A stretch of 64,000 bases of DNA from Plantactinospora sp. BC1. Lineage in GTDB: Bacteria; Actinomycetota; Actinomycetes; Mycobacteriales; Micromonosporaceae. Below are positions 30,444-40,158 of the stretch, piece after piece (positions within the stretch are counted from its first letter, which is position 1; every line of letters begins with the position of its first letter). Under the pieces are notes generated by a model that did not search any database, had not been told where the DNA came from, and was given only the letters and a program-made list of their open reading frames with translations. The stretch is taken from the NCBI RefSeq assembly GCF_003030345.1, contig NZ_CP028158.1:6076001-6140000 (forward strand), in the 5' to 3' direction. Made by a program: the position numbers and the translations under genes.

Positions 30444-32042
30444 TCACAGTGCGGCGACGTCCAGGATCAGTTGCGGGGCGAAACCGACGACGATCGCGAC
30501 CAGGGTCGCCAGGGCCAGCGCGGCGACAACCGCCCAGGCCGGCCGGGCCGGCGCGGCGGCCGGCACCGGGCTGCCGTCGCCGGGCGCGGCGGGCGCACCC
30601 GGATCGGCGGCGGGCACCACCGGCGCGGCGGCGGCGTCACCGGCCCGCTCGGCGGCCGGCTCCGGAGCGTAGAGGGTGGCGGCGACCCGTACGTAGTAGG
30701 CGAGCCCGACCACGGCGTTCAGCGCCACCACCACGGCGAGCCAGCCGGCGTCCCCGGCCAGCAGCGAGCGTACGACGGTGACCTTGGCGAAGAGTCCGGC
30801 CAGCCCGGGCGGCAGGCCGGCGAGCCCGACCAGGGCCAGCACGAACGCCGCCCCGACCCACGGCCGGCGCCGGGCCGCGCCCCGGTAGTCCGCGATCTCG
30901 CCACCGTCGGCGACCGCCGGCCGCAGCGCCACCACCGCCCCGAACGCGGCCAGCTCCAGCAGCACGAAGAAGACCGTGTACGCCACCGCGGCGGCGACCG
31001 CCGTGTCGATCGCCTCCGCACCCCGCCCCGACGAGAGCGCCAGCGCGCCGAGCGGGGCGACGATGTAACCCGCCTGGGCCACCGACGACCAGGCCAGCAG
31101 CCGGACCATCCGGCGCTGCCGGAGCGCCACCAGGTTGCCGACCGTCATCGTCAGCACCGCCACCGCCGCCAGCAGCGGGCCGGTCACCCGGGCCGGCAGC
31201 GCGGCGGCGGTGACCGCGAGCAGCGCGACCACCCCGCCGAGCTTGGAGGCGGTCGAGAGGTACGCCGCGACCGGCACCGGGGCACCGTCGTAGGTGGCCG
31301 GCGCCCAGGCGTGGAACGGCACCGCCGCCACCTTGAAGGCCAGCCCGAGCACGATCAGCGCCACCGCGACCACGGTCAGCGGCAGCTCCAGCAGCGCCGG
31401 CCCGGCCGGGAAGCCGCCGTCGAGCGCCACCGGCCGGTTCGCCTCGGCCGTGAAGACCGCGTCGAGCCGGCTCAGGTGCACCGCCCCGGTGACCGCGCAG
31501 AGCAGCGCGGCGCCGAGCAGGGTGATCGCGGTGGCCACCACGCTGACGACGAAGAAGGTCAGTGCCGCCTCGGCACCGGCGACGCTGCGGTGCCGGAGCC
31601 CGACCAGCACGTAGAGCGGCAGGGTCAGCGTCTCCAGGGCGACGACCAGGGTGATCAGGTCGCCGGCCGCGCCGAGTACCACGCCGCCGGTCATCGAGCA
31701 GGCGAGCAGGAAGCAGTACTCCCCCGGCGGCACCTGGCCGGAGCGGAGCAGCGGGACGGAGAGCGCCAGCACCCCGAGGGTGAGCAGCGCGAAGAGGCAG
31801 CCGACCAGCGCCGCCCGGCCGTTCGCCAGATAGGAGCAGTCGTCTCCGGCGCAGAACGTGCGCCGCGATCCGGCGGCACCGACCAGCACCGCGCCGAGCG
31901 CGGTGGCGGCGGCCCCGGCCGCGAAGACGGCCACCGTCGCGCCGCGCCGGCCGATCAGCAGGTCGGCCAGGAGCACGAGTACGGCGGTACCGGCCGCCAG
32001 GTACGCCGGCAGCAGCGCCACGTTGTCCACGCTCTGGATCAC
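30444..32042 (-). CDS. nuoN: NADH-quinone oxidoreductase subunit N
   Basis: 532 residues from GTG 32042 (VIQSVDNVALLPAYLAAG). Antiporter-like (Mrp-type) membrane subunit with ~14 helices; conserved Glu in VVALETLTLPLYVLVGL and Lys in LGLAFKVAAVPFHAWAP and SKLGGVVAL. A ~45-residue Pro/Ala-rich insert (residues ~470-510) precedes the last helix. Last gene of the nuoI-N block; 25 nt after nuoM. Proton-pumping subunit of complex I, inner membrane. Confidence 0.95.
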   Translation of the reverse strand: MIQSVDNVALLPAYLAAGTAVLVLLADLLIGRRGATVAVFAAGAAATALGAVLVGAAGSRRTFCAGDDCSYLANGRAALVGCLFALLTLGVLALSVPLLRSGQVPPGEYCFLLACSMTGGVVLGAAGDLITLVVALETLTLPLYVLVGLRHRSVAGAEAALTFFVVSVVATAITLLGAALLCAVTGAVHLSRLDAVFTAEANRPVALDGGFPAGPALLELPLTVVAVALIVLGLAFKVAAVPFHAWAPATYDGAPVPVAAYLSTASKLGGVVALLAVTAAALPARVTGPLLAAVAVLTMTVGNLVALRQRRMVRLLAWSSVAQAGYIVAPLGALALSSGRGAEAIDTAVAAAVAYTVFFVLLELAAFGAVVALRPAVADGGEIADYRGAARRRPWVGAAFVLALVGLAGLPPGLAGLFAKVTVVRSLLAGDAGWLAVVVALNAVVGLAYYVRVAATLYAPEPAAERAGDAAAAPVVPAADPGAPAAPGDGSPVPAAAPARPAWAVVAALALATLVAIVVGFAPQLILDVAAL

Positions 32043-32067
32043 GGCACCCACCCGTCGACCGAGCCGA

Positions 32068-33591
32068 TCATCGGATCGCCTCCAGTAGCGCCCCGACCGG
32101 CACCTCGGCATAGCCGAGCACCAGGGTCGGGGCGAGCCCGATGGCGAGGGCGAGCAGCACCAGCGGCCCCCAGGCGAGCAGCTCGGCACCGTGCAGTCCC
32201 GGCGTCAGGGTCAGCACCCTGGGGCTGGCCGGCCCGTGCGTGACCCGGCGCAGCAGCCGCAGCAGGTACGCCGCCGTCAGCGCGCCACCGAGCGCGGCGA
32301 GCACGGCCAGCGTGGTCCAGAGTGGACCACCCACCCGCCAGGCGGCCACCACCGCGAAGGCCTCGCCCCAGAAGCCGGCCAGGCCGGGCAGTCCGAGCGA
32401 GGCGATGGCGGCGAAGCCGAGCAGCCCGGCGAGTCGGGGCGTACTCTCGCGCAGCCCGCCCAGCTCGGTCAGCGCACCGGTGTGCGCCCGGTCCTTGATC
32501 GCCCCGGCGAGGAAGAAGAGCAGGCCGGTGATGACGCCGTGCGCGATGTTGCCGATCAGCGCCGCCTGGATGCCGGTGGCGGTCAGCGTGGCGATGCCGA
32601 GCAGCACGAACCCCATGTGCCCGACGCTCGAATAGGCGATCAGCCGCTTCAGTTCGCTCTGCGCCAGGCAGACCAGCGAGCCGACGATGATCGCCGCCAC
32701 CGCCAGCACCCCGAGCACCCCGGCGGCCTGCCGCGCCCCCTCCGGCGCCACTCCGACCGCCACCCGGATCAGCCCGTACGTGCCCATCTTCAGCAGTACG
32801 CCGGCCAAGATCACGCTGCCGACCGTCGGCGCGGCGGTGTGCGCGTCCGGCAGCCAGGAGTGCAGCGGCCAGAGCGGGCTCTTCACCGCGAACGCGATCG
32901 CCAGCAGGATGAACGCGGCCAACTGGGTGCCCCGGGACAGTCCGGCGCCACCGGTCAGCTCGGTCAGGTCGGCGGTGCCGGCGGCGGTGACCACGGTGAA
33001 GACGCCGACCAGCAGCAGCACCGAGCCGAAGAGGGTGTAGAGGGCGAACTTCCGGGCCGCGTGCCGCCGGTCCTCGCCGCCCCAGACCGCGATGATCGCG
33101 TACATCGGGAGGAGGACGACCTCGAAGAAGAGGAAGAAGAGCACCAGGTCGAGGGCGAGGAAGGTGCCGAGGATGCCGACCTCGACCACCAGCAGCAGCG
33201 CGACGAGGCTGCGGCCCCGCCCCGGCGCCGGCACCCGCCACCAGGTGTACGCGCAGCAGAGCAGCGTCAGCAGCGCGGTCAGCACCACCAGCGGGTAGGA
33301 GACCCCGTCGACGCCGAGCTGGAACCGCAGGTCGAGGCCGGGCACCCAGCTCAGGTCCAGCTCGTGCCACGGTCGGATCCCGGGTGCTGCGGCGCTCTCC
33401 GGCCGGTACGCCGTCCAGGTGTCGGTGGCGCCGACCGCCAGCAGCGCGGCGAGCACCAGGGTCACCGCCGCGAAGGCCGTACCGGTGATCCGGGCGGCCC
33501 GGTCGAACCGGCCCGGCAGTACGGCGAGCAGCGCCGCGCCGAGCGCCGGCACCGCCAGCGTGGCGACCAGGCCGATCCCGCCGAGGGTCAT
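32068..33591 (-). CDS. nuoM: NADH-quinone oxidoreductase subunit M
   Basis: 507 residues from ATG 33591, overlapping nuoL as ATGA. Proton-pump residues in LFFLFFEVVLLPMYAIIAVW (Glu), FAVKSPLWPLHSWLPDAHTA (Lys/His) and LLKMGTYGLIR (Lys). The 14-helix pattern is intact. Part of the accessory membrane arm encoded here; the electron-input module (E, F, G) is absent from the window. Confidence 0.96.
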   Translation of the reverse strand: MTLGGIGLVATLAVPALGAALLAVLPGRFDRAARITGTAFAAVTLVLAALLAVGATDTWTAYRPESAAAPGIRPWHELDLSWVPGLDLRFQLGVDGVSYPLVVLTALLTLLCCAYTWWRVPAPGRGRSLVALLLVVEVGILGTFLALDLVLFFLFFEVVLLPMYAIIAVWGGEDRRHAARKFALYTLFGSVLLLVGVFTVVTAAGTADLTELTGGAGLSRGTQLAAFILLAIAFAVKSPLWPLHSWLPDAHTAAPTVGSVILAGVLLKMGTYGLIRVAVGVAPEGARQAAGVLGVLAVAAIIVGSLVCLAQSELKRLIAYSSVGHMGFVLLGIATLTATGIQAALIGNIAHGVITGLLFFLAGAIKDRAHTGALTELGGLRESTPRLAGLLGFAAIASLGLPGLAGFWGEAFAVVAAWRVGGPLWTTLAVLAALGGALTAAYLLRLLRRVTHGPASPRVLTLTPGLHGAELLAWGPLVLLALAIGLAPTLVLGYAEVPVGALLEAIR

Positions 33592-35528
33592 GTCGTCCCC
33601 CCGAGGGCCAGTACGGCGGCGAGGCCGAGCAGCAGGGCACCGCCGAGCACCGCCACCACCGCCCGGGGCATCCCGGCCCGGTGCAGCAGCTCCATCCCGC
33701 CGCCGAGTCCGCTGGTCCCCCGGCCGGTCCCCTCGACCGCCCCGTCCACCAGCCCCTCGTCGCCGCGCCGGGCCAGCCGGCCGAGCGCCCGCACCGGGCG
33801 TACGACGAGAGCGTGCTGGACCTCGTCGAGCCAGAAGGCCCGGGCGAAGGCCGGGCGCAGCGGACCCAGTCCGGTCGCCGGGTCGGCGGCCGGATCGGCC
33901 CGCCAGCGCCACCAGGCGAGCCCGGCGCCGGCCAGCAGCAGCGCCACGGGAATGATCACGAAGCTGTCCAGGTGCGTCTCGTCCAGCGCCAGCGCGTCCC
34001 GGAACGGGGTCACGAGGAGCGCCAGCCCGAGCGCGGCGCTCGGCACCGCGAGCAGGATCACCGGCCAGCGCAGCAACCCGGGCGGGTCGTGCGGCGGGCC
34101 GGCCGGGGTGTGCGCGGGCGACCCGGCCGGTGCGTCGATCGCCGACGCCGGACTGGCGTGCGCGGCCGGGGTGTCGACCGGATGGGTCTGCGCCCGGGAG
34201 GTGCCGAGGAAGGTACGCAGCAGCAGCCGGGTGGCGTACCAGGCGGTCAGCCCGACCCCGAGCAGCCCGGCGAGCCAGACCAGCCAGCCCACCCAGGCGG
34301 CGGTCGGGCCGGCGTGGTGCAGGGCGGCCCGCTCGGCGACGACCAGGATGCCGTCCTTGCTCCAGAAGCCGGCCAGCGGCGGCACCCCGGCCAGCGCGGC
34401 CAGCCCGATCACCGTGCACCAGAAGGTCACCGGCATCGGCCGGCGCAGCCCGCCCATCGCCGACATCAGGTTGCTGCCGACGGCGTGGATCACCGCACCG
34501 GCGGCCAGGAAGAGCAGCGCCTTGAAGGCGGCGTGGCTGAGCAGGTGGAAGAGCGCGGCCGGTGGCGAGCCGACCGCCAGCGCCCCGGCCATGTAGCCGA
34601 GCTGCGACACCGTCGACCAGGCGAGTACCCGCTTGATGTCGTCCTGGGCGGTGGCGGCGAGCGCGCCGAGCAGCAGGGTGACCGCGGCCATCACCCCGAG
34701 TACGGCGAGCGCGGCCGGGGCCTGCTCGAAGAGCGGGAAGAGCCGGGTCACCGCGTAGATCCCGGCCGCCACCATCGTCGCGGCGTGGATCAGCGCCGAG
34801 ATCGGGGTCGGGCCGGCCATCGCGTCCGGCAGCCAGGTGTGCAGCGGGAACTGGGCGCTCTTCCCGGCCACCCCGGCGAGCAGCAGCAGGCAGGCGGCGG
34901 TCAGCGTGCCGGAATCGAAGTCGTGGGCCAGCACGTCGGTGATCCGGAAACTGCCGGCCCGCACGCCGAGGAGCACGATGCCGAGCAGGAAGCCGACGTC
35001 GCCGACCCGGGTGACCAGGAACGCCTTCACGGCGGCGGCGGGCGCCTCCGGCAGCCGCCGGTCGTGGGCGATGAGCAGATAGGAGCAGATGCCCATCACC
35101 TCCCAGCCGACCAGCAGCATGATCAGGTCACCGGCCACCACCACCAGCAGCATCGCGGCGGTGAAGAGGCCGACCTGGGCGGCGTAGGGGGCGTACCGGT
35201 CGTCGTCGTGCAGGTAGCCGACCGAGTAGACCTGCACCGCCAGCGCGACCGCCGCGACGGCGATCGCGACCAGGGCGGCGGCCGGGTCCAGCCGGAGGGT
35301 GAGGGTGACCGGCAGCCCGCCGAAGTCGATCCACTCGGCACTCGCCTCGGTGCCCCGGCCGTCGAGCGCGAAGACCAGCCCGATCGCCGCCGCCAGCGCC
35401 ACCGCCGCGCCGCCGATGCCGAACGCCGCCGCGCCGGCCCGGGACCGCTGCGGCAGCAGCAGCCCGACCAGGGCCAGTCCGAAGGGTACGGCCGGCAGCA
35501 GCGCGGCGAGCACCGTCGCCCCGGTCAT
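33588..35528 (-). CDS. nuoL: NADH-quinone oxidoreductase subunit L
   Basis: 646 residues from ATG 35528, overlapping nuoK. Typical motifs: [59 protein letters not shown] and [16 protein letters not shown]. Distal proton pump with a C-terminal lateral helix. Between two late helices there is a ~45-residue Pro/Ala/His-rich insert (after [15 protein letters not shown]) not usual in the family. Function should be retained. Confidence 0.96.
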   Translation of the reverse strand: MTGATVLAALLPAVPFGLALVGLLLPQRSRAGAAAFGIGGAAVALAAAIGLVFALDGRGTEASAEWIDFGGLPVTLTLRLDPAAALVAIAVAAVALAVQVYSVGYLHDDDRYAPYAAQVGLFTAAMLLVVVAGDLIMLLVGWEVMGICSYLLIAHDRRLPEAPAAAVKAFLVTRVGDVGFLLGIVLLGVRAGSFRITDVLAHDFDSGTLTAACLLLLAGVAGKSAQFPLHTWLPDAMAGPTPISALIHAATMVAAGIYAVTRLFPLFEQAPAALAVLGVMAAVTLLLGALAATAQDDIKRVLAWSTVSQLGYMAGALAVGSPPAALFHLLSHAAFKALLFLAAGAVIHAVGSNLMSAMGGLRRPMPVTFWCTVIGLAALAGVPPLAGFWSKDGILVVAERAALHHAGPTAAWVGWLVWLAGLLGVGLTAWYATRLLLRTFLGTSRAQTHPVDTPAAHASPASAIDAPAGSPAHTPAGPPHDPPGLLRWPVILLAVPSAALGLALLVTPFRDALALDETHLDSFVIIPVALLLAGAGLAWWRWRADPAADPATGLGPLRPAFARAFWLDEVQHALVVRPVRALGRLARRGDEGLVDGAVEGTGRGTSGLGGGMELLHRAGMPRAVVAVLGGALLLGLAAVLALGGTT

Positions 35529-35974
35529 CGATCCGCTCCCGGTGCCGGTCCTGTCGACGGTGTGGTCGCCGCCGACCCGGTCAGCGCCGGAGCCGCCACG
35601 ATCGCCTGCGGCCCGGCGTCCGGAGTGTGCGCGTCGAGGCGTACGTCGTCGATGGCGACCGTGCCGCGCAGCCGGTAGAGCTGGAGCACGATCGCCAGCC
35701 CCACCCCCACCTCGGCGGCGGCGATCACGATGACGAAGAGCGTGAACGCCTGCCCGGTCAGCGGCAGCGGCGCGGCACCCTCGACGCCCGGGGGCGGATG
35801 ACCCAGCGCCGCGTGCAGCGGGGCGGCGTCGGCGGTGACCAGCAGCAGGTTGACGGCATTGAGCATCAGCTCGACGGCCATCAGCACCAGTACGGCGTTG
35901 CGGCGGCGGAGCACGCCGTAGACGCCCAGGCCGAAGAGGAGGGCGGCGACGACGTACGGGATGGCGGGCCTCAC
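35525..35974 (-). CDS. nuoK: NADH-quinone oxidoreductase subunit K with C-terminal extension
   Basis: 149 residues from GTG 35974 (GTGA overlap with nuoJ). The first ~100 residues are a normal Nuo[41 protein letters not shown] with the essential membrane Glu, and [20 protein letters not shown] with the second Glu. A ~48-residue Ala/Pro/Thr-rich tail follows, ending [11 protein letters not shown]; the usual length is ~100. Confidence 0.95.
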   Translation of the reverse strand: MRPAIPYVVAALLFGLGVYGVLRRRNAVLVLMAVELMLNAVNLLLVTADAAPLHAALGHPPPGVEGAAPLPLTGQAFTLFVIVIAAAEVGVGLAIVLQLYRLRGTVAIDDVRLDAHTPDAGPQAIVAAPALTGSAATTPSTGPAPGADR

Positions 35975-36474
35975 TGGCGCCGCCCCGGAATCCGTACGCT
36001 GATCGCGATCGCTCCGACCAGGGCGGAGAGGAGCAGCACCGAGAGCACCTCGAACGGGAGCACCCAGGAGCGGAAGATCTCGGTGCCGATCCGCTCCGCC
36101 GTCCCGGCCTCCGGCAGCTCCACCGTGGACCACCGGTACGCGTCGACCAGCAGCGCGGCCAGGCCCAGCCCGGTCCCGCCGCCGATCAGCGCGGCCGGCC
36201 AGCCGGGCCGGTCCAGGTCGTCGGCGGCACCGATCGGCGCCCGGGTCAGCATCACCGCGAAGAGCAGCAGCACCACCACCGCGCCGACGTAGATGAGCAA
36301 CTGCACCCAGGCCACCAGCTCGGCGGTGAGCACCAGATAGAGCCCGGCGACCGCGCCGAGGCAGGCCACCAGGTAGAGCCCGGCCCGGACCAGGTGCCGG
36401 GTGGAGACCACGAGTACCCCGGATCCGACCGCCACCGCCCCGAGGGCCAGCATCAGCACGTCGGCGGCGGTCAC
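35971..36474 (-). CDS. nuoJ: NADH-quinone oxidoreductase subunit J
   Basis: 167 residues from GTG 36474, overlapping nuoI as GTGA. Five hydrophobic helices; family motif [20 protein letters not shown] near residue 60, including the pi-bulge helix. Normal length. Core membrane subunit of complex I. Confidence 0.94.
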   Translation of the reverse strand: MTAADVLMLALGAVAVGSGVLVVSTRHLVRAGLYLVACLGAVAGLYLVLTAELVAWVQLLIYVGAVVVLLLFAVMLTRAPIGAADDLDRPGWPAALIGGGTGLGLAALLVDAYRWSTVELPEAGTAERIGTEIFRSWVLPFEVLSVLLLSALVGAIAISVRIPGRRQ

Positions 36475-37148
36475 GGCGGCTCCTCGTCGGCTGGGGAGCC
36501 GGTGGCCGGCGGGTCGACGGCCGGCGGGGCGGAGCCGGGGCGCTCGGTGGTGACCGGCGGGGCGGAGGTCGGACGGGCCGGCGTGGGGCGGGCCGGGCGG
36601 CCGGTGCGTGCCGCCGGACCGGCCGGACGGTCCCCGGCCGCACCGGGGGTGCCGGCCTTGCGCGCGGCGGCCTCCTCCTTGGCCGGTTCGCCGTTCTGGT
36701 CGTGCGCGGGCGGCGGTGGCACGGTCGCCATCCACTCCCCGAGGTGCTCCTTGTCGTGCAGCAGGTCCCGGATGTCGTACTCGGCGTACTCGAACTCCGG
36801 CGACCAGTAGAGCGCGTCGAAGGGGCAGACCTCGATGCAGATGCCGCAGTACATGCAGAGCGAGAAGTCGATGTCGAACCGGTCCAGTACGTTGCGCTGG
36901 CGCGGCCGGGCCGCACCGGGGACCGCCACCTCCTCCTTGTGCGAGTCGATGTAGATGCACCAGTCCGGGCACTCCCGGGCGCAGAGCATGCAGACCGTGC
37001 AGTTCTCCTCCAGCAGCGCGATCACGCCCCGGGAGCGTGGCGGCAGCTCGGGGGCGACATCCGGGTACTGCTGGGTGTGCGAGCGCCGGGTCATCGTCTT
37101 GAGGGTGACGGCCAGCCCCTTCGCCAACCCCTCGCCCGGGACGCTCAT
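36471..37148 (-). CDS. nuoI: NADH-quinone oxidoreductase subunit I with Pro-rich tail
   Basis: 225 residues from ATG 37148. Two 4Fe-4S motifs: [12 protein letters not shown] (~50-61) and [12 protein letters not shown] (~97-108), the N6a/N6b clusters of the Q module; [20 protein letters not shown] follows. After residue ~150 there is a ~75-residue tail rich in Pro, Ala and Thr (e.g. [16 protein letters not shown]), absent from ordinary NuoI. First gene of the I-N block and preceded by its own ~130-bp promoter region. Confidence 0.95.
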   Translation of the reverse strand: MSVPGEGLAKGLAVTLKTMTRRSHTQQYPDVAPELPPRSRGVIALLEENCTVCMLCARECPDWCIYIDSHKEEVAVPGAARPRQRNVLDRFDIDFSLCMYCGICIEVCPFDALYWSPEFEYAEYDIRDLLHDKEHLGEWMATVPPPPAHDQNGEPAKEEAAARKAGTPGAAGDRPAGPAARTGRPARPTPARPTSAPPVTTERPGSAPPAVDPPATGSPADEEPP

Positions 37149-37280
37149 GCCAGCACTCCGCCGCGCTCGCTCATGGGCCTTATCCTGCCGTGTCGGCGGT
37201 TCCGGCGCGACCACCCCCGGCCAGTTGAGGCGGTACGGTGGCATCGGGTGACGTAAGTCCGCCATCCGCGAGAGGGAAGC

Positions 37281-37688
37281 ATGACCCTCGAAGAGGACTG
37301 CCCGGACGGGTACGACGTCACCCAGGCCGTCGAGGTGCGGATCAGCCAGCGGCGATCCTTCATCCCCGACGTGCTGGTCACCACCGCCACCGCGGCGGCC
37401 CGCCGGACCGCGAGGTACGAGCCACACGAGGTGGTACTCGCCGTCGAGATCGTCTCCGAGGGTTCGCAGTCGATGGACCGGATCCTCAAGCCGGCCCTCT
37501 ACGCCAAGGCCGGAATCCCCTACTACTGGCGGATCGAGACCGACGGCGGCCTGGTCGTACACACCAACCGGCTGGACCCGGTCGAGGAGATCTACGTCGA
37601 GACGGGCCGGTGGACGAAGCACGTCGACACCGGCGAGCCCTGGCCGGTCAACCTGCCGATCAGCCGGCTGACCCCCCGCCACCTCTAG
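37281..37688 (+). pseudogene. Uma2-family (DUF820) endonuclease, N-terminally truncated
   Basis: 135 residues from ATG 37281; complete Uma2 proteins are ~185-200. What remains starts within the domain at [20 protein letters not shown] and includes the PD-(D/E)xK-like catalytic stretch: FIPDVLV (Asp), [20 protein letters not shown] (Glu and Lys), ending YYWRIET. The missing ~55 residues are the usual N-terminal helix and first strands. The 5' truncation lies directly at the upstream region of nuoI, suggesting an insertion/deletion event that also split the nuo cluster. Could still be translated. Confidence 0.7.
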
Positions 37689-37924
37689 CCGCCCCGAAGT
37701 CCCGCCCGCCGACGACGGACATCGAGGGTGGGATGGGCGTCGCGCGCGGCCACACACTGCTCGGAAGAGCGCTGCGGAACGGATCCCGCTGTCGCCCGAC
37801 GACGTGGTCGCCGGGCGCCGGTACCCCGATCCGCCGGTGCGGCGCGGTCGACCCGGCGAACGGGCGGAGCTGCCTGCTCCCGCCCGGCCACCTCCGGGCC
37901 GCACCGCGACGAGCAGATGAGGGG

Positions 37925-38191
37925 ATGGCGGTGGAACTCGACGCGCGAGAGGCACTGATCCTCAGCGGCCACCTGGACGTCGCGGCGAGCGGCCCGCCGC
38001 TACCCCACGAAGTCGTCTGGACACGCCTGGTCGAGACGATCCGGCTGCATCGGATGATCGGCGGATTGTGTCAGGCGTGTGGCGAGCGGGCCGGTCCGGA
38101 GGGCCGGTGCTTCAAAGCCGCGATAGCGGTGGAATGGTGCCGGCAAAACCCGATGACGCTTCTCGATCAGTCCGCTCCCGGGCGTCCCTGA
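37925..38191 (+). CDS. Small hypothetical protein with Cys motif
   Basis: 88 residues from ATG 37925; the frame stays open upstream to ATG 37735, but that part is Arg/Gly-rich and less convincing. [20 protein letters not shown], then [20 protein letters not shown] and [17 protein letters not shown]; Cys pairs may bind metal. Lies between the truncated Uma2 gene and nuoH, opposite in direction to both nuo blocks. The 236 bp between it and the Uma2 stop show no other gene. Confidence 0.5.
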   Translation: MAVELDAREALILSGHLDVAASGPPLPHEVVWTRLVETIRLHRMIGGLCQACGERAGPEGRCFKAAIAVEWCRQNPMTLLDQSAPGRP

Positions 38192-38214
38192 TCCGCGTGA
38201 CGGGTGGTCGGTCC

Positions 38215-38270
38215 CCGGGGTCGTGGAGTCGGACCGTCGCGGCAACGACGGCCCGACTCCACGGCCCCGG
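38215..38270. terminator. Bidirectional hairpin between hypothetical gene and nuoH
   Basis: CGTGGAGTCGG (38222-38232) / CCGACTCCACG (38253-38263), 11-bp perfect stem extended by CCGGGG/CCCCGG with one unpaired base. It lies 9-64 bp after the nuoH stop, so nuoC-H and nuoI-N are probably separate transcripts. Confidence 0.7.
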
Positions 38271-38278
38271 GCCGGGCG

Positions 38279-39244
38279 TCAGGCGATCGCCAGCTTCACC
38301 CCGGCGGTCAGCACGAGCTGGCCGAGCGCCACCGGGACCAGCACCAGCCAGCAGAGCCGCTGCAACTGGTCCTCGCGCAGCCTCGGGTACGTCACCCGGA
38401 ACCAGATGATCACGAACGAGACGGCGAAGACCTTGATCAGGGTCCAGAGCCAGCCGAGGTAGTCGTCGCCGAACGGCCCCTGCCAGCCGCCGAGGAAGAG
38501 CACCGTGGTCAGCGCGGCGATCACCACGATCCCGACGTACTCGGCGAGCAGGAAGAAGGCGAACCGCAGGCCGGTGTACTCGGTCATGTAGCCGAAGACC
38601 AGCTCCGAGTCGGCGATCGGCATGTCGAACGGCGGGCGGCGGATCTCGGCGAGCCCGGCGACGAAGAAGACCACCATCGCCGGTGCCTGCCAGAGCAGCC
38701 ACCACGGCTGCCACGCCTCGACGATGCCGGGCAGGCTCAGCGTGCCGGCCGCCATCGCCACGCTCGCCGCCGCGAGCACCAGCGGCAGCTCGTAGCCGAG
38801 CAACTGGGCGGCGCCCCGGATCCCGCCGAGCAGGCTGTACTTGTTGGCCGAGGCCCACGCCGACATGAGTACCGCGACCACACCGACGCCGACGACCGCG
38901 AGTACGAAGAAGAGCCCGATGTCCAGCGGCTGCCCGACCAGGTCGTTCGGGCCGAGCGGGATGACCAGCAGGGCCAGCAGGTACGGCACCAGCGCCACCA
39001 CCGGGGCGAGCCGGAAGACCGCCCGGTCCGCCTCGCGCGGGGTGACGTCCTCCTTCTGCACGAACTTGACGCCGTCGGCGATCAGTTGTGCCCAGCCGTG
39101 GAAGCCGCCCGCGTACATCGGGCCGAGCCGGCCCTGCATGTGCGCCATCACCTTGTGCTCGGCCTGCCCGACGACCAGCGGCAGGATCAGGAACGCCGCG
39201 ACCACCCCGACGACCCGGACCAGCAGCTCCAGCCAGAGCGGCAT
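38279..39244 (-). CDS. nuoH: NADH-quinone oxidoreductase subunit H
   Basis: 321 residues from ATG 39244, overlapping nuoC as TGATG. Eight helices with NuoH signatures: GRLGPMYAGGFHGWAQLIAD, GVKFVQKEDVTPREADRAVF, WASANKYSLLGGIRGAAQLL, AEIRRPPFDMPIADSELVFG. It forms part of the quinone chamber at the membrane-Q-module junction. Intact, about the normal length. Confidence 0.95.
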   Translation of the reverse strand: MPLWLELLVRVVGVVAAFLILPLVVGQAEHKVMAHMQGRLGPMYAGGFHGWAQLIADGVKFVQKEDVTPREADRAVFRLAPVVALVPYLLALLVIPLGPNDLVGQPLDIGLFFVLAVVGVGVVAVLMSAWASANKYSLLGGIRGAAQLLGYELPLVLAAASVAMAAGTLSLPGIVEAWQPWWLLWQAPAMVVFFVAGLAEIRRPPFDMPIADSELVFGYMTEYTGLRFAFFLLAEYVGIVVIAALTTVLFLGGWQGPFGDDYLGWLWTLIKVFAVSFVIIWFRVTYPRLREDQLQRLCWLVLVPVALGQLVLTAGVKLAIA

Positions 39245-40056
39245 CAGGCACCTCCCCCGCTGTCCTCGGCCGCCTTGGACCCGTCAGCCGGTGGGCTGGA
39301 AGCGGGCGCGGCCGGTGGGCTGGAAGCGGGCGCGGCCGGTGGGCTGGAAGCGGGCGCGGCCGGTGGGCTGGAAGCGGGCGCGGCCGGTGGGCTGGAAGCG
39401 GGCGCGGCCGGTGGACCCGAGGTGGGTCGGGCGCGGCCCGGAGTGCCGCTGGCGGGGGCGGCGGCGACGGGTACGGCGGCGGAGAGGCCCCACTCGCCAG
39501 GTGCCGGTACGCCCGGTGGACGCATCGCCTGCCGGCGGCCGGTACCGGCCTCGGACTCGCCCGGCTCCTTCGCCCCCGGCCACGCCTTGGCCACCCGGGA
39601 GGCGAGCACGAACTCCTTGCGCAGCGGATGCCCCTCGAACTCCGGCGGGAGCAGCAGCGGCGCCAGGTCGGGATGGCCGGCGAAGTCGATGCCGAACATC
39701 TCGTGCGTCTCCCGCTCGTGCCAGGCCGCCCCGGGGAAGAGTTCGACCACCGAACCGACGGTCGGGGCGTCCCGAGGCACCCGGGTCCGGAGCAGTACCC
39801 CGTGCCGGTGCCGGGTCGACCAGAGGTGCGCCACCACGTCGAACCCCTCGGCCAGCTCGTCGACGGCGGAGAGCCAGTCGAAGAAGTCGCAGGCCAGCTC
39901 GGTGTCGTCCCGGGCCGTCCGGACGGCGTCCCGCCAACGGCCGGCCGGCACGTCCACGGTCGCCCGCGCGTACGCCTGGCCGCCGGACTGCCCGACGGTC
40001 ACCTCCGGGTCCGCGAGCAGCGTGCCCAACCGGTCACCGACCTGTTCCGGGGTCAT
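39244..40056 (-). CDS. nuoC: NADH-quinone oxidoreductase subunit C with repetitive C-terminal tail
   Basis: 270 residues from ATG 40056. The first ~185 are the 30-kDa subunit: DFFDWLSAVDELAEGFDVVA, HLWSTRHRHGVLLRTRVPRD, and the signature WHERETHEMFGIDFAGHPDL, LLLPPEFEGHPLRKEF. The last ~85 residues are Ala/Pro/Ser-rich and contain five exact repeats of PAAPASSP, encoded by a 24-bp tandem repeat. No NuoD gene follows, contrary to the normal order. Confidence 0.93.
   Translation of the reverse strand: MTPEQVGDRLGTLLADPEVTVGQSGGQAYARATVDVPAGRWRDAVRTARDDTELACDFFDWLSAVDELAEGFDVVAHLWSTRHRHGVLLRTRVPRDAPTVGSVVELFPGAAWHERETHEMFGIDFAGHPDLAPLLLPPEFEGHPLRKEFVLASRVAKAWPGAKEPGESEAGTGRRQAMRPPGVPAPGEWGLSAAVPVAAAPASGTPGRARPTSGPPAAPASSPPAAPASSPPAAPASSPPAAPASSPPAAPASSPPADGSKAAEDSGGGA
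39287..39414 (-). repeat. 24-bp tandem repeat (5 copies plus partial) in nuoC
   Basis: Unit GCCGGTGGGCTGGAAGCGGG followed by CGCG on the plus strand, exact copies at 39287, 39311, 39335, 39359 and 39383, then an 8-bp partial copy. It encodes PAAPASSP repeats in frame. Exact identity implies recent expansion, so copy number probably varies between strains. Confidence 0.92.
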
Positions 40057-40158
40057 GTCCGCGATCCTAGGGCCATCCCCGGCCGCTCCGTCGGGTCGCG
40101 GACCGGTTATTCGACGACTCCGGGGGTACCGGACCGGCCGGCGGGGAAGAATGACCAG

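Noticed and set aside
30327-35678. Very long open frames on the plus strand across nuoN, nuoM and nuoL
   Set aside because: They are rich in Arg, Gln, Gly and Asp as expected for antisense frames of high-GC genes, have no domain, and the minus strand encodes complete conserved subunits.
39287-39414. CRISPR array
   Set aside because: The 24-bp units are contiguous with no spacers, and keep the nuoC reading frame.
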